Source of the DNA: Streptococcus mitis | GTDB lineage: Bacteria > Bacillota > Bacilli > Lactobacillales > Streptococcaceae | Assembly (NCBI RefSeq): GCF_009496285.1 | Contig: NZ_WIJK01000004.1 | Span: 38,424-102,423, forward strand | Reading direction: 5' to 3' | Length of the DNA: 64,000 bases | Shown here: positions 43,386 through 51,296 of the stretch, piece after piece | Layout of the letters: each line of letters starts with the position of its first letter | Position numbering within the stretch: the stretch's first letter is position 1 | Translations under genes and position numbers: made by a program | The notes under the pieces: generated by a model | Seen by the model: only the letters and a program-made list of their open reading frames with translations | The model's database searches: none | Told to the model about the DNA's origin: nothing

Positions 43386-44441
43386 ATGAACAAGAAACAA
43401 TGGCTAGGCCTTGGTCTAGTTGCAGTAGCAGCATTTGGACTTGCTGCATGTGGTAATCGCTCTTCTCGTAACGCAGCATCTTCATCTTCTGATTTGAAGA
43501 CTAAAGCAGCTATCGTTACAGATACTGGTGGTGTTGATGATAAATCATTCAACCAATCAGCTTGGGAAGGTCTTCAAGCTTGGGGTAAAGAGCACAATCT
43601 TGCAAAAGATAAAGGCTACACATACTTCCAATCAACAAGTGAAGCTGACTACGCTAACAACTTGAACCAAGCAGCAGGAAGCTACAACTTGATTTATGGT
43701 GTTGGTTTTGCCCTTCACAATGCGGTTGAAGAAGCAGCGAAAGAACATGCAGACTTGAACTATGTTTTGATTGATGATGTGATTAAAGATCAAAAGAACG
43801 TAGCAAGTGTAACATTTGCTGATAATGAAGCAGCTTACCTTGCAGGTGTAGCAGCAGCTAAAACTACTAAAACAAAACAAGTTGGTTTTGTAGGTGGTAT
43901 GGAATCTGAAGTTATTTCTCGTTTCGCAGCTGGTTTCAAAGCTGGTGTTGAGTCAGTTGACCCATCTATCAAAGTACAAGTAGACTACGCTGGTTCATTT
44001 GGTGATGCCGCTAAAGGTAAAACAATCGCTGCAGCTCAATACGCTGCAGGTGCAGACGTAATCTACCAAGCAGCTGGTGGTACTGGTGCAGGTGTCTTCT
44101 CAGAAGCTAAATCTTTGAATGAAAGCAAAAACGAAGGCGAAAAAGTTTGGGTTATCGGTGTAGACCGTGACCAAGTTGAAGAAGGTAAATATACTTCTAA
44201 AGATGGTAAAGAATCAAACTTCGTACTTGCTTCTACTTTGAAACAAGTCGGAACAACAGTTCAAGATATTGCAAACAAAACTGAAAAAGGTGAATTCCCT
44301 GGCGGTCAAGTGATCGTTTACTCATTGAAGGATAAAGGGGTTGATCTAGTAACAACTAACCTTTCTGAAGAAGGTAAAAAAGCTGTTGAAGATGCAAAAG
44401 CTAAAATCCTTGATGGAAGTGTAAAAGTTCCTGAAAAATAA
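43386..44441 (+). CDS. Nucleoside-binding lipoprotein (BMP family, PnrA-like)
   Basis: The 351-residue protein has a lipobox (FGLAACGN) and the BMP-family fold with AAIVTDTGGVDDKSFNQSAW and DVIYQAAGGTGAGVFSEAK. PnrA of pneumococcus binds purine and pyrimidine nucleosides for the ABC importer encoded just downstream. TTAGGAGG precedes 43386. The longer frame to 43347 is rejected. It is the most abundantly needed component, and three hairpins downstream may set its level above that of the transporter. Confidence 0.92.
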   Translation: MNKKQWLGLGLVAVAAFGLAACGNRSSRNAASSSSDLKTKAAIVTDTGGVDDKSFNQSAWEGLQAWGKEHNLAKDKGYTYFQSTSEADYANNLNQAAGSYNLIYGVGFALHNAVEEAAKEHADLNYVLIDDVIKDQKNVASVTFADNEAAYLAGVAAAKTTKTKQVGFVGGMESEVISRFAAGFKAGVESVDPSIKVQVDYAGSFGDAAKGKTIAAAQYAAGADVIYQAAGGTGAGVFSEAKSLNESKNEGEKVWVIGVDRDQVEEGKYTSKDGKESNFVLASTLKQVGTTVQDIANKTEKGEFPGGQVIVYSLKDKGVDLVTTNLSEEGKKAVEDAKAKILDGSVKVPEK

Positions 44442-44464
44442 TGGATGAAAGTCATTTCTTAGGG

Positions 44465-44487
44465 GAGCGGCCTGTGGCCGCTTCTTT
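44465..44487 (+). terminator. Leaky terminator after the nucleoside lipoprotein gene
   Basis: AGCGGCC (44466-44472) pairs with GGCCGCT (44476-44482), followed by a mixed T tail TCTTT. Confidence 0.7.
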
Positions 44488-44491
44488 AAGA

Positions 44492-44517
44492 ATTGAGACA
44501 AATTGTTTTGTCTCAAT
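44492..44517 (+). other. Perfect 11-bp hairpin in the intercistronic region
   Basis: ATTGAGACAAA pairs with TTTGTCTCAAT around TTGT. There is no T tract. It may protect the upstream mRNA end or pause transcription. Confidence 0.6.
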
Positions 44518-44521
44518 AGAG

Positions 44522-44549
44522 CTTGCTAAGTTTCTTTAGCAGGTTTTAT
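44522..44549 (+). terminator. Third intercistronic hairpin, weak terminator
   Basis: CTTGCTAAG pairs with TTTAGCAGG (two G-U pairs), followed by TTTTATT. Confidence 0.5.
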
Positions 44550-44582
44550 TGAAACAAAATAAAACTCTGAAAGGAAGAGCAC

Positions 44583-46112
44583 ATGGCACACGAAAATGTC
44601 ATTGAGATGCGTGAAATTACCAAAGTTTTTGGTGAATTTGTCGCTAACGACAAGATTAACCTTGAACTTCGTAAAGGTGAAATTCATGCACTTTTAGGAG
44701 AAAATGGAGCTGGTAAGTCCACTCTTATGAACATGCTTGCAGGGCTTCTAGAACCAACTAGTGGTGAAATTGTGGTTAACGGTCAAGTTGTAAAACTAGA
44801 CTCGCCATCAAAAGCAGCTAGCCTAGGAATTGGGATGGTTCACCAGCACTTTATGTTGGTAGAGGCTTTCACTGTTGCTGAAAATATCATTTTGGGAAGC
44901 GAATTAACCAAAAATGGAGTTCTAGATATTGCTCGAGCAAGTCGAGAAATTCTTGAATTATCAGAGCGTTATGGACTAGCTGTAGATCCTTCTGCCAAAG
45001 TAGCAGATATCTCTGTTGGGGCTCAACAACGTGTTGAAATTTTGAAGACACTTTATCGTGGTGCCGATATTCTCATCTTTGACGAACCGACTGCTGTTTT
45101 AACGCCATCAGAAATCGATGAGTTGATGGCTATCATGAAGAACTTGGTCAAAGAAGGCAAATCAATTATCTTGATTACTCACAAGTTGGATGAAATTCGT
45201 GCGGTTTCTGACCGCGTTACAGTTATCCGTCGTGGGAAATCAATCGAAACAGTTGAAATTGCGGGTGCGACTAACGCTGACTTGGCTGAGATGATGGTGG
45301 GACGTTCTGTCTCCTTCAAAACTGAGAAGCAAGCACCACAACCTAAAGAAGTCGTTCTTTCCATCAAAGACTTGCTTGTTCATGAAAACCGTGGCGTTCC
45401 TGCTGTTAAAAATCTTTCACTCGATGTTCGAGCTGGTGAGATTGTCGGAATTGCCGGTATTGATGGAAATGGTCAGTCTGAATTGATCCAAGCTATCACA
45501 GGACTTCGTAAGATTGAGTCTGGTAGTGTGGAATTGAAAGGCCAGTCCATTGTAGGATTGCATCCACGTCAAATTACTGAACTGAGCGTTGGTCACGTTC
45601 CGGAAGACCGTCACCGTGATGGTTTGGTCTTGGAAATGATGATTTCTGAAAATATCGCTCTTCAAACCTACTATAAAGAACCTCTTAGCAAGAAGGGAAT
45701 TTTAAATTATACGAATATCCTTGACTATGCGAAAAAGTTAATGCAGGAGTTTGATGTTCGTGCTGCTAGTGAGATTGTTCCAGCTTCTGCCCTTTCTGGA
45801 GGAAATCAACAAAAAGCAATCATCGCTCGGGAGATTGATCGAAATCCGGATCTCCTCATCGTTAGCCAACCAACTCGTGGTTTGGACGTCGGTGCCATTG
45901 AGTACATTCACAAACGCTTGATTCAAGAACGTGATAATGGGAAAGCTGTCCTTGTAGTCAGCTTTGAACTAGATGAGATTCTAAATGTCTCAGATAGAAT
46001 CGCTGTTATCCATGATGGTAAGATTCAAGGGATTGTAACGCCAGAAACCACCAACAAGCAAGAACTTGGTGTCTTGATGGCTGGTGGTGAATTGGAAAAA
46101 GGAGAAGAGTGA
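44583..46112 (+). CDS. Nucleoside ABC importer ATPase (two ATP-binding domains)
   Basis: The 509-residue fused ATPase has a first domain with GENGAGKST, the unusual signature VGAQQRVEI and Walker B LIFDEPTAVLTP. The second domain has GIDGNGQSE in place of a consensus Walker A, then LSGGNQQKAIIAREI. This asymmetric RbsA-like pattern is typical of nucleoside and sugar importers of this class. It powers the two permeases downstream. The stop and the next start share a base (TGATG). Confidence 0.93.
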   Translation: MAHENVIEMREITKVFGEFVANDKINLELRKGEIHALLGENGAGKSTLMNMLAGLLEPTSGEIVVNGQVVKLDSPSKAASLGIGMVHQHFMLVEAFTVAENIILGSELTKNGVLDIARASREILELSERYGLAVDPSAKVADISVGAQQRVEILKTLYRGADILIFDEPTAVLTPSEIDELMAIMKNLVKEGKSIILITHKLDEIRAVSDRVTVIRRGKSIETVEIAGATNADLAEMMVGRSVSFKTEKQAPQPKEVVLSIKDLLVHENRGVPAVKNLSLDVRAGEIVGIAGIDGNGQSELIQAITGLRKIESGSVELKGQSIVGLHPRQITELSVGHVPEDRHRDGLVLEMMISENIALQTYYKEPLSKKGILNYTNILDYAKKLMQEFDVRAASEIVPASALSGGNQQKAIIAREIDRNPDLLIVSQPTRGLDVGAIEYIHKRLIQERDNGKAVLVVSFELDEILNVSDRIAVIHDGKIQGIVTPETTNKQELGVLMAGGELEKGEE

Positions 46113-47170
46113 TGTCTAAAAAATTACAACAAATTTCGGTTCCCTTGATTTCTGTTATCCTTGGAATCTTGCTTGGAGCCATCGTCATGTGGATTTTTGG
46201 CTATGATGCTATTTGGGGTTATGAAGAGTTGTTCTACACAGCCTTTGGTAGTGTTCGTGGAATCGGTGAAATTTTCCGTGCAATGGGGCCATTAGTCTTG
46301 ATTGCTCTTGGATTTGCAGTTGCGAGTCGTGCTGGCTTCTTTAACGTTGGTCTTCCAGGACAAGCACTCGCTGGTTGGGTTATGAGTGGCTGGTTCGCTC
46401 TTTCAAATCCAGATTTACCACGTCCATTGTTGATTCTTGCGACAGTTGTCATTGCGTTGGTGGCTGGAGGAATCGTTGGTGCCATTCCTGGTATTTTAAG
46501 AGCCTATCTGGGAACATCTGAAGTCATCGTAACCATCATGATGAACTACATTGTTCTTTATGTGGGAAATGCCTTTATCCACCACTTCCCTAAAGAAATC
46601 ATGCAAAGTACAGACTCATCTATCCGAGTAAGTGCAAACGCAACTTATCAAACACCTTGGCTTGCTGAGTTAACTGGAAACTCTCGTATGAATATTGGGA
46701 TTTTCTTTGCCATCATTGCAGTTGCAGTTATCTGGTTCTTGCTTAAGAAGACAACTCTCGGTTTTGAAATCCGTGCAGTTGGTCTCAATCCAAATGCTTC
46801 TGAGTATGCAGGTATTTCAGCTAAACGCACCATTATTCTATCAATGATTATCTCAGGGGCTCTTGCAGGTCTAGGTGGAGCGGTAGAAGGTCTTGGTACC
46901 TTCCAGAACGTTTATGTCCAAGGTTCATCATTGGCAATCGGATTTAATGGTATGGCGGTCAGTCTACTTGCTGCAAACTCACCAATTGGAATTCTTTTTG
47001 CAGCCTTCTTGTTCGGAGTGCTTCAAGTTGGAGCCCCTGGTATGAATGCTGCTCAAGTACCATCTGAGCTTGTAAGTATCGTTACAGCCTCAATTATCTT
47101 CTTTGTCAGCGTTCACTACATCATCGAACGCTTTGTCAAACCAAGAAAACAACTTAAAGGAGGTAAATAA
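46112..47170 (+). CDS. Nucleoside ABC importer permease 1
   Basis: The 352-residue permease of the RbsC/BPD_transp_2 type has about nine to ten membrane segments, with FFNVGLPGQALAGW and the conserved EIRAVGLNPNASEYAGISAKR loop that contacts the ATPase. It overlaps the ATPase gene by one base. The GTG at 46109 is a possible but less likely start. Confidence 0.92.
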   Translation: MSKKLQQISVPLISVILGILLGAIVMWIFGYDAIWGYEELFYTAFGSVRGIGEIFRAMGPLVLIALGFAVASRAGFFNVGLPGQALAGWVMSGWFALSNPDLPRPLLILATVVIALVAGGIVGAIPGILRAYLGTSEVIVTIMMNYIVLYVGNAFIHHFPKEIMQSTDSSIRVSANATYQTPWLAELTGNSRMNIGIFFAIIAVAVIWFLLKKTTLGFEIRAVGLNPNASEYAGISAKRTIILSMIISGALAGLGGAVEGLGTFQNVYVQGSSLAIGFNGMAVSLLAANSPIGILFAAFLFGVLQVGAPGMNAAQVPSELVSIVTASIIFFVSVHYIIERFVKPRKQLKGGK

Positions 47171-47172
47171 GG

Positions 47173-48129
47173 ATGTCGATTACAACAATGCTAACCCTTA
47201 TGGTTTCTTCAATGTTGATTTACTCAGCACCACTTATTTTCACAAGTATCGGAGGCGTTTTCTCTGAACGTGGTGGAGTTGTTAACGTTGGACTTGAAGG
47301 AATCATGGTCATGGGTGCCTTCTCTGGAGTTGTTTTTAACCTTGAATTTGCACAAGATTTGGGAGCATTAACTCCTTGGTTGGCTCTTCTAGTTGGTGGA
47401 TTAGTCGGAGCTATCTTTTCACTGATTCACGCAGTAGCTACAGTTCATTTTCGTGCTGACCATGTTGTCAGTGGTACCGTACTTAACTTGATGGCTCCAG
47501 CCTTGGCAGTCTTCTTGGTGAAGGTGCTTTATAACAAGGGACAAACGGATAACTTAACGCAAACATTTGGACGTTTTGATTTCCCTATTTTGGCTAATAT
47601 CCCAGTTATCGGAGATATCTTCTTCAAGTCAACAAGTTTACTTGGTTACCTAGCAATTGCCTTCTCATTCTTAGCATGGTTTGTCCTCTTTAAAACTCGC
47701 TTTGGACTTCGCCTCCGTTCAGTAGGTGAACATCCACAAGCAGCAGATACTTTGGGGATTAATGTCTACAAGATGAGATATCTTGGAGTTGTGATTTCAG
47801 GTTTCCTTGGAGGAATCGGTGGAGCTATCTACGCTCAGTCAATTTCCGTTAACTTCTCAGTTACAACCATCGTTGGGCCTGGATTTATCGCACTTGCTGC
47901 TATGATCTTCGGTAAATGGAATCCTGTTGGTGCTATGCTTTCAAGTCTCTTCTTCGGACTATCACAAAGTTTAGCAGTAATCGGTTCTCAACTTCCTTTC
48001 TTGCAAGGAGTTCCAGCCGTTTACTTGCAAATTGCACCATATCTTTTGACCATTGTCGTACTAGCAGCCTTCTTTGGTAAAGCTGTTGCACCGAAAGCAG
48101 ATGGTATCAACTATATCAAATCTAAATAA
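47173..48129 (+). CDS. Nucleoside ABC importer permease 2
   Basis: The 318-residue permease pairs with permease 1. It has GGVVNVGLEGIMVMGAFSG and LRLRSVGEHPQAADTLGINV, the coupling loop, with eight to nine membrane segments. AGGAGG lies at the end of the previous gene. It ends the salvage and import gene series, with a bidirectional terminator following. Confidence 0.92.
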   Translation: MSITTMLTLMVSSMLIYSAPLIFTSIGGVFSERGGVVNVGLEGIMVMGAFSGVVFNLEFAQDLGALTPWLALLVGGLVGAIFSLIHAVATVHFRADHVVSGTVLNLMAPALAVFLVKVLYNKGQTDNLTQTFGRFDFPILANIPVIGDIFFKSTSLLGYLAIAFSFLAWFVLFKTRFGLRLRSVGEHPQAADTLGINVYKMRYLGVVISGFLGGIGGAIYAQSISVNFSVTTIVGPGFIALAAMIFGKWNPVGAMLSSLFFGLSQSLAVIGSQLPFLQGVPAVYLQIAPYLLTIVVLAAFFGKAVAPKADGINYIKSK

Positions 48130-48134
48130 ACAAA

Positions 48135-48167
48135 AAAGCGTCGGTTTGAACTGACGCTTTATTTTTT
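48135..48167. terminator. Bidirectional terminator between the nucleoside importer and plsY
   Basis: A 12-bp stem (48135-48146 with 48149-48160, one G-U pair) is flanked by A and T runs. The plsY stop codon overlaps its right arm. Confidence 0.88.
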
Positions 48168-48800
48168 AGGTTTTTGATGGGTAAGATTTAGTCCCCAAGG
48201 AACTAGGTTCTCAGTTTTGTTTTGAATACGATTGATGTTATCCTTATGGCGAATGATAATTAAGCTTGCGAGGGCTAGGATAATCACTACAAATAATATA
48301 TCGTAACTTGGCAGTAGGAAACCGATAAGCGGAAAGAGAATCACCCCAAGTACAGCAGCAAGGGCAGCAGTAACACTAGAGAGAGAAATCATACTGCCTA
48401 GATAAAGAGTGCCGAAGAAGACAACTGCTAGATAGAGGCAAAATAGAGGAGCAAATCCGAAAATGACTCCAGCACTAGTTGCGACAGCTTTTCCTCCTTT
48501 AAAGCTTGCAAATACTGGGAAGGTATGCCCAATCACAACTAAAAGGCCAAAGACTAGAGGTGAAACACCTTGAACATGAAATATAAGTGGGAGTAAGGTT
48601 GCGATGGTTCCTTTGAAAAAGTCAATCACGAAGGTTGCCATACCCGCTTTCTTACCTAAAATACGAAAGGTATTGGTCGTTCCAGTATTACCAGAACCAT
48701 GTTCTCTTAGATTAATCTTAAAGAAGATTTGCCCGATCCACAGTCCTGAAGGGATAGAACCCAATAAATAAGCTAAAATTAATAATACTATTGTCATCAT
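48159..48800 (-). CDS. plsY: Acyl-phosphate:glycerol-3-phosphate acyltransferase PlsY
   Basis: The 213-residue membrane enzyme has the three PlsY motifs [24 protein letters not shown] and IRHKDNINR between about five membrane segments. It transfers an acyl group from acyl-phosphate to glycerol 3-phosphate in phospholipid synthesis. Two ATG codons are adjacent at 48800 and 48797. Neither has a ribosome site, and the first lies six bases after a TGG-extended TATAAT. It precedes parE in many streptococci, but here an amino-acid importer operon lies between. Confidence 0.94.
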   Translation of the reverse strand: MMTIVLLILAYLLGSIPSGLWIGQIFFKINLREHGSGNTGTTNTFRILGKKAGMATFVIDFFKGTIATLLPLIFHVQGVSPLVFGLLVVIGHTFPVFASFKGGKAVATSAGVIFGFAPLFCLYLAVVFFGTLYLGSMISLSSVTAALAAVLGVILFPLIGFLLPSYDILFVVIILALASLIIIRHKDNINRIQNKTENLVPWGLNLTHQKPKK

Positions 48801-48806
48801 GCTTCT

Positions 48807-48815
48807 ATTATACCA
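48807..48815 (-). promoter_or_regulatory. Extended -10 placed for a leaderless plsY transcript
   Basis: On the minus strand TGGTATAAT ends six bases before the plsY ATG. Confidence 0.6.
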
Positions 48816-48959
48816 TGAAATAGGAGAGAAACGGAAAGGAATCTCTTCTCAAATTGTGACATCTGATTCTTTATGTAAGTAGAAAATTTTTCTCATGAAC
48901 ACTATTGTTCGGAAATCAAGGTTAAAGTTTTAAAAATTCATGAAAGTTTCTGAAATTCT

Positions 48960-48987
48960 TTGATTTTGTGTTTATTTATGCTATAAT
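48960..48987 (+). promoter_or_regulatory. Promoter of the polar amino-acid ABC operon
   Basis: TTGATT is followed after 16 bases by TATAAT with an extended TGC. Confidence 0.65.
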
Positions 48988-49015
48988 GAGAACAATTATT
49001 TTTAGGAGGTGGAAT

Positions 49016-49657
49016 ATGTCTTACTTATTTGAGATATTACCAAGTTTATTGAGCGGTGCGACAATGACCTTACAAGTTTTTGCACTGGTCTTACTTTTTT
49101 CAATCCCTTTAGGCATTTTGGTTGCTTTTTGCTTACAGGTGCATTGGAAACCCCTCCATTACATGATTGACATCTATATCTGGGTGATGCGTGGAACACC
49201 CTTACTCCTACAGTTGATTTTTATCTACTATGTTCTCCCAAGTATCGGAATTCGACTAGATCGTGTGCCAGCAGCAATTATTGCCTTCACGCTTAATTAT
49301 GCGGCCTACTTTGCAGAAATATTCCGTGGAGGGATTGCAACCATTCCTCAAGGGCAATATGAGGCAGCTAAGGTTTTGAAATTCAAACCTATCGATACCG
49401 TCCGCTATATTATCTTGCCACAAGTGACCAAGATTGTTTTGCCAAGTGTATTTAACGAAGTTATGAGTCTGGTTAAGGATACTTCACTGGTCTATGCGCT
49501 CGGTATTTCTGATCTGATTCTAGCTAGTCGTACTGCAGCCAATCGTGATGCCAGCTTGATTCCAATGTTTCTAGCAGGAGCTATCTATCTTCTCATGATT
49601 GGTATTGTTACGATTATAGCTAAGAAACTTGAGAAGAAGTTCAGCTACTATAGATAG
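49016..49657 (+). CDS. Polar amino-acid ABC importer permease
   Basis: The 213-residue HisM/GlnP-type permease has about five membrane segments and the EAA loop EAAKVLKFKPIDTVRYIILP. The N-terminal block SGATMTLQVFALVLLFSIPL is typical. It begins at 49016 after TAGGAGG. Its operon also encodes the ATPase and a lipoprotein binding protein. The order permease-ATPase-binding protein fits glutamine or related importers; the exact amino acid is unknown. Confidence 0.9.
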   Translation: MSYLFEILPSLLSGATMTLQVFALVLLFSIPLGILVAFCLQVHWKPLHYMIDIYIWVMRGTPLLLQLIFIYYVLPSIGIRLDRVPAAIIAFTLNYAAYFAEIFRGGIATIPQGQYEAAKVLKFKPIDTVRYIILPQVTKIVLPSVFNEVMSLVKDTSLVYALGISDLILASRTAANRDASLIPMFLAGAIYLLMIGIVTIIAKKLEKKFSYYR

Positions 49658-49667
49658 GAGGTTATCC

Positions 49668-50297
49668 ATGTTAGAGTTAAGAAATATCAGCAAAAAATTT
49701 GGAAAAAAAGAAATTTTATCCAATTTCAGTTTAACAATTCCTGAAAAGCAGATTTTGGCCATCGTTGGACCTTCTGGTGGTGGGAAGACAACCTTGCTTA
49801 GAATGTTAGCTGGACTTGAAACCATTGATTCAGGTGAGATTTTTTATAATGGAGAATCCCTACCTTTGGATGAACTTGAAAAGCGTCACTTATTAGGTTT
49901 TGTTTTTCAAGATTTTCAGCTTTTTCCTCACTTATCCGTTATGGAGAACTTGATTTTGTCACCCATCAAAACTATGGGGCTGTCTGAAGCAGATGCCAAG
50001 AAGAAGGCAACCGACTTACTCGCTCGTCTGGGGCTCGAAGCTCACGCAGATGCTTATCCATACTCATTATCTGGTGGTCAAAAGCAACGTGTTGCCTTAG
50101 CACGCGCTATGATGATAGATCCTGAAGTGATTGGTTATGACGAACCAACTTCAGCCCTTGACCCAGAGTTGCGTCTCGAGGTTGAAAAACTGATTCTACA
50201 AAATCGGGAACTAGGCATGACTCAGATTGTGGTAACCCACGATCTCCAGTTTGCAGAAAATATTGCAGATCAGATTCTCAAAGTAGAGCCTAAGTAG
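49668..50297 (+). CDS. Polar amino-acid ABC importer ATPase
   Basis: The 209-residue ATPase has Walker A GPSGGGKTT, signature LSGGQKQRVALARAM, Walker B VIGYDEPTSALDP and H-loop VVTHDLQ. It is slightly shorter than the typical GlnQ of 240 or more residues, ending soon after the H-loop. AGGAGG lies six bases before the ATG at 49668. The longer frame to 49629 overlaps the permease. Confidence 0.9.
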   Translation: MLELRNISKKFGKKEILSNFSLTIPEKQILAIVGPSGGGKTTLLRMLAGLETIDSGEIFYNGESLPLDELEKRHLLGFVFQDFQLFPHLSVMENLILSPIKTMGLSEADAKKKATDLLARLGLEAHADAYPYSLSGGQKQRVALARAMMIDPEVIGYDEPTSALDPELRLEVEKLILQNRELGMTQIVVTHDLQFAENIADQILKVEPK

Positions 50298-50306
50298 GAG
50301 GTGTCT

Positions 50307-51149
50307 ATGAATCGAAAGAAAATCACACTTGTTTTGGTATTCTTACTTGCTTTTTTCCTAGTAGGATGCACACAAAAAGCTAGTGATCCCAAAGTTGATA
50401 ATTGGGACAAGTACCAAAAACAAGGCGCGATAACCATTGGATTTGACAATACCTTTGTTCCCATGGGGTTTGAAGAAAAAAATGGTCAGTATGCTGGATT
50501 TGATATTGATTTAGCCCAAGCTGTTTCTGAGAAACTTGGTTTCAAGGTACAGTTTCAACCCATTGATTGGGATATGAAGGAAACCGAACTTCAAAACGGG
50601 ACCATTGATGCAATCTGGAATGGATATTCGGCGACTGATGAACGCCGTGAGAAAGTAGCTTTTACCATTCCTTATATGGAGAATCAGCAGGTTCTCGTTT
50701 CTAAAAAATCGCAAAATATCCAATCAGTGTCTGATATGACAGGCAAGGTTTTGGGAGCCCAAGCAGGTTCCTCTGGTTATATAGATTTTGAAGCTCAACC
50801 GGAACTCTTAAAAAATATTGTAAAAGATAAGAAGGCAAACCAATATCAAAGTTTTACAGAAGCCTTGATTGACCTGCAAAATGATCGGATTGATGCTCTT
50901 TTAATTGACCGTGTTTATGCCAACTATTATCTTAAAACGGAAGGAATCTTGGACCAATATGAGATTTTTCCAGCCGGTTTTGAGAGTGAGTCATTTGCGG
51001 TCGGAGTAAGACCAGCGGATAAGACCTTATTAGCCAATTTGAATGAGGCTTTTGTGGAACTCTATCAAGAAGGAAAATTCCAAGAAATTAGCCAAAAATG
51101 GTTTGGTGAAGATATTGCAACAAGTCAAGTTAAAGGAAAAGAAAACTGA
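50307..51149 (+). CDS. Amino-acid ABC substrate-binding lipoprotein
   Basis: The 280-residue protein has a signal ending in the lipobox LVGCTQK, then the family-3 binding fold with ITIGFDNTFVPMGFEEKNG, YAGFDIDLAQAVSEKLG and WNGYSATDERREKVAFTIPY. It binds a polar amino acid or cystine-like ligand outside the membrane. AGGAGG precedes 50307. It is the third gene of the importer operon. Confidence 0.91.
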   Translation: MNRKKITLVLVFLLAFFLVGCTQKASDPKVDNWDKYQKQGAITIGFDNTFVPMGFEEKNGQYAGFDIDLAQAVSEKLGFKVQFQPIDWDMKETELQNGTIDAIWNGYSATDERREKVAFTIPYMENQQVLVSKKSQNIQSVSDMTGKVLGAQAGSSGYIDFEAQPELLKNIVKDKKANQYQSFTEALIDLQNDRIDALLIDRVYANYYLKTEGILDQYEIFPAGFESESFAVGVRPADKTLLANLNEAFVELYQEGKFQEISQKWFGEDIATSQVKGKEN

Positions 51150-51174
51150 GACTCTCGTCTTGGTTTCTTTTTTT
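51141..51174 (+). terminator. Probable terminator of the amino-acid importer operon
   Basis: An imperfect GAAAACTGAGAC / GTCTTGGTTTC hairpin is followed by seven T. Confidence 0.6.
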
Positions 51175-51238
51175 AGGGCGGGAATGAGTGATTTTTTTAC
51201 TAAATAGGACTTGTGAATAGGCTTTTAACTTGAAAATT

Positions 51239-51267
51239 TTGCAAAATCCTTAGAAAACCTGTAAAAT
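51239..51267 (+). promoter_or_regulatory. Promoter of parE
   Basis: TTGCAA is followed after 17 bases by TAAAAT. Confidence 0.55.
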
Positions 51268-51296
51268 AGAAAAGATGAACAAATAGGAGGTTCCTT

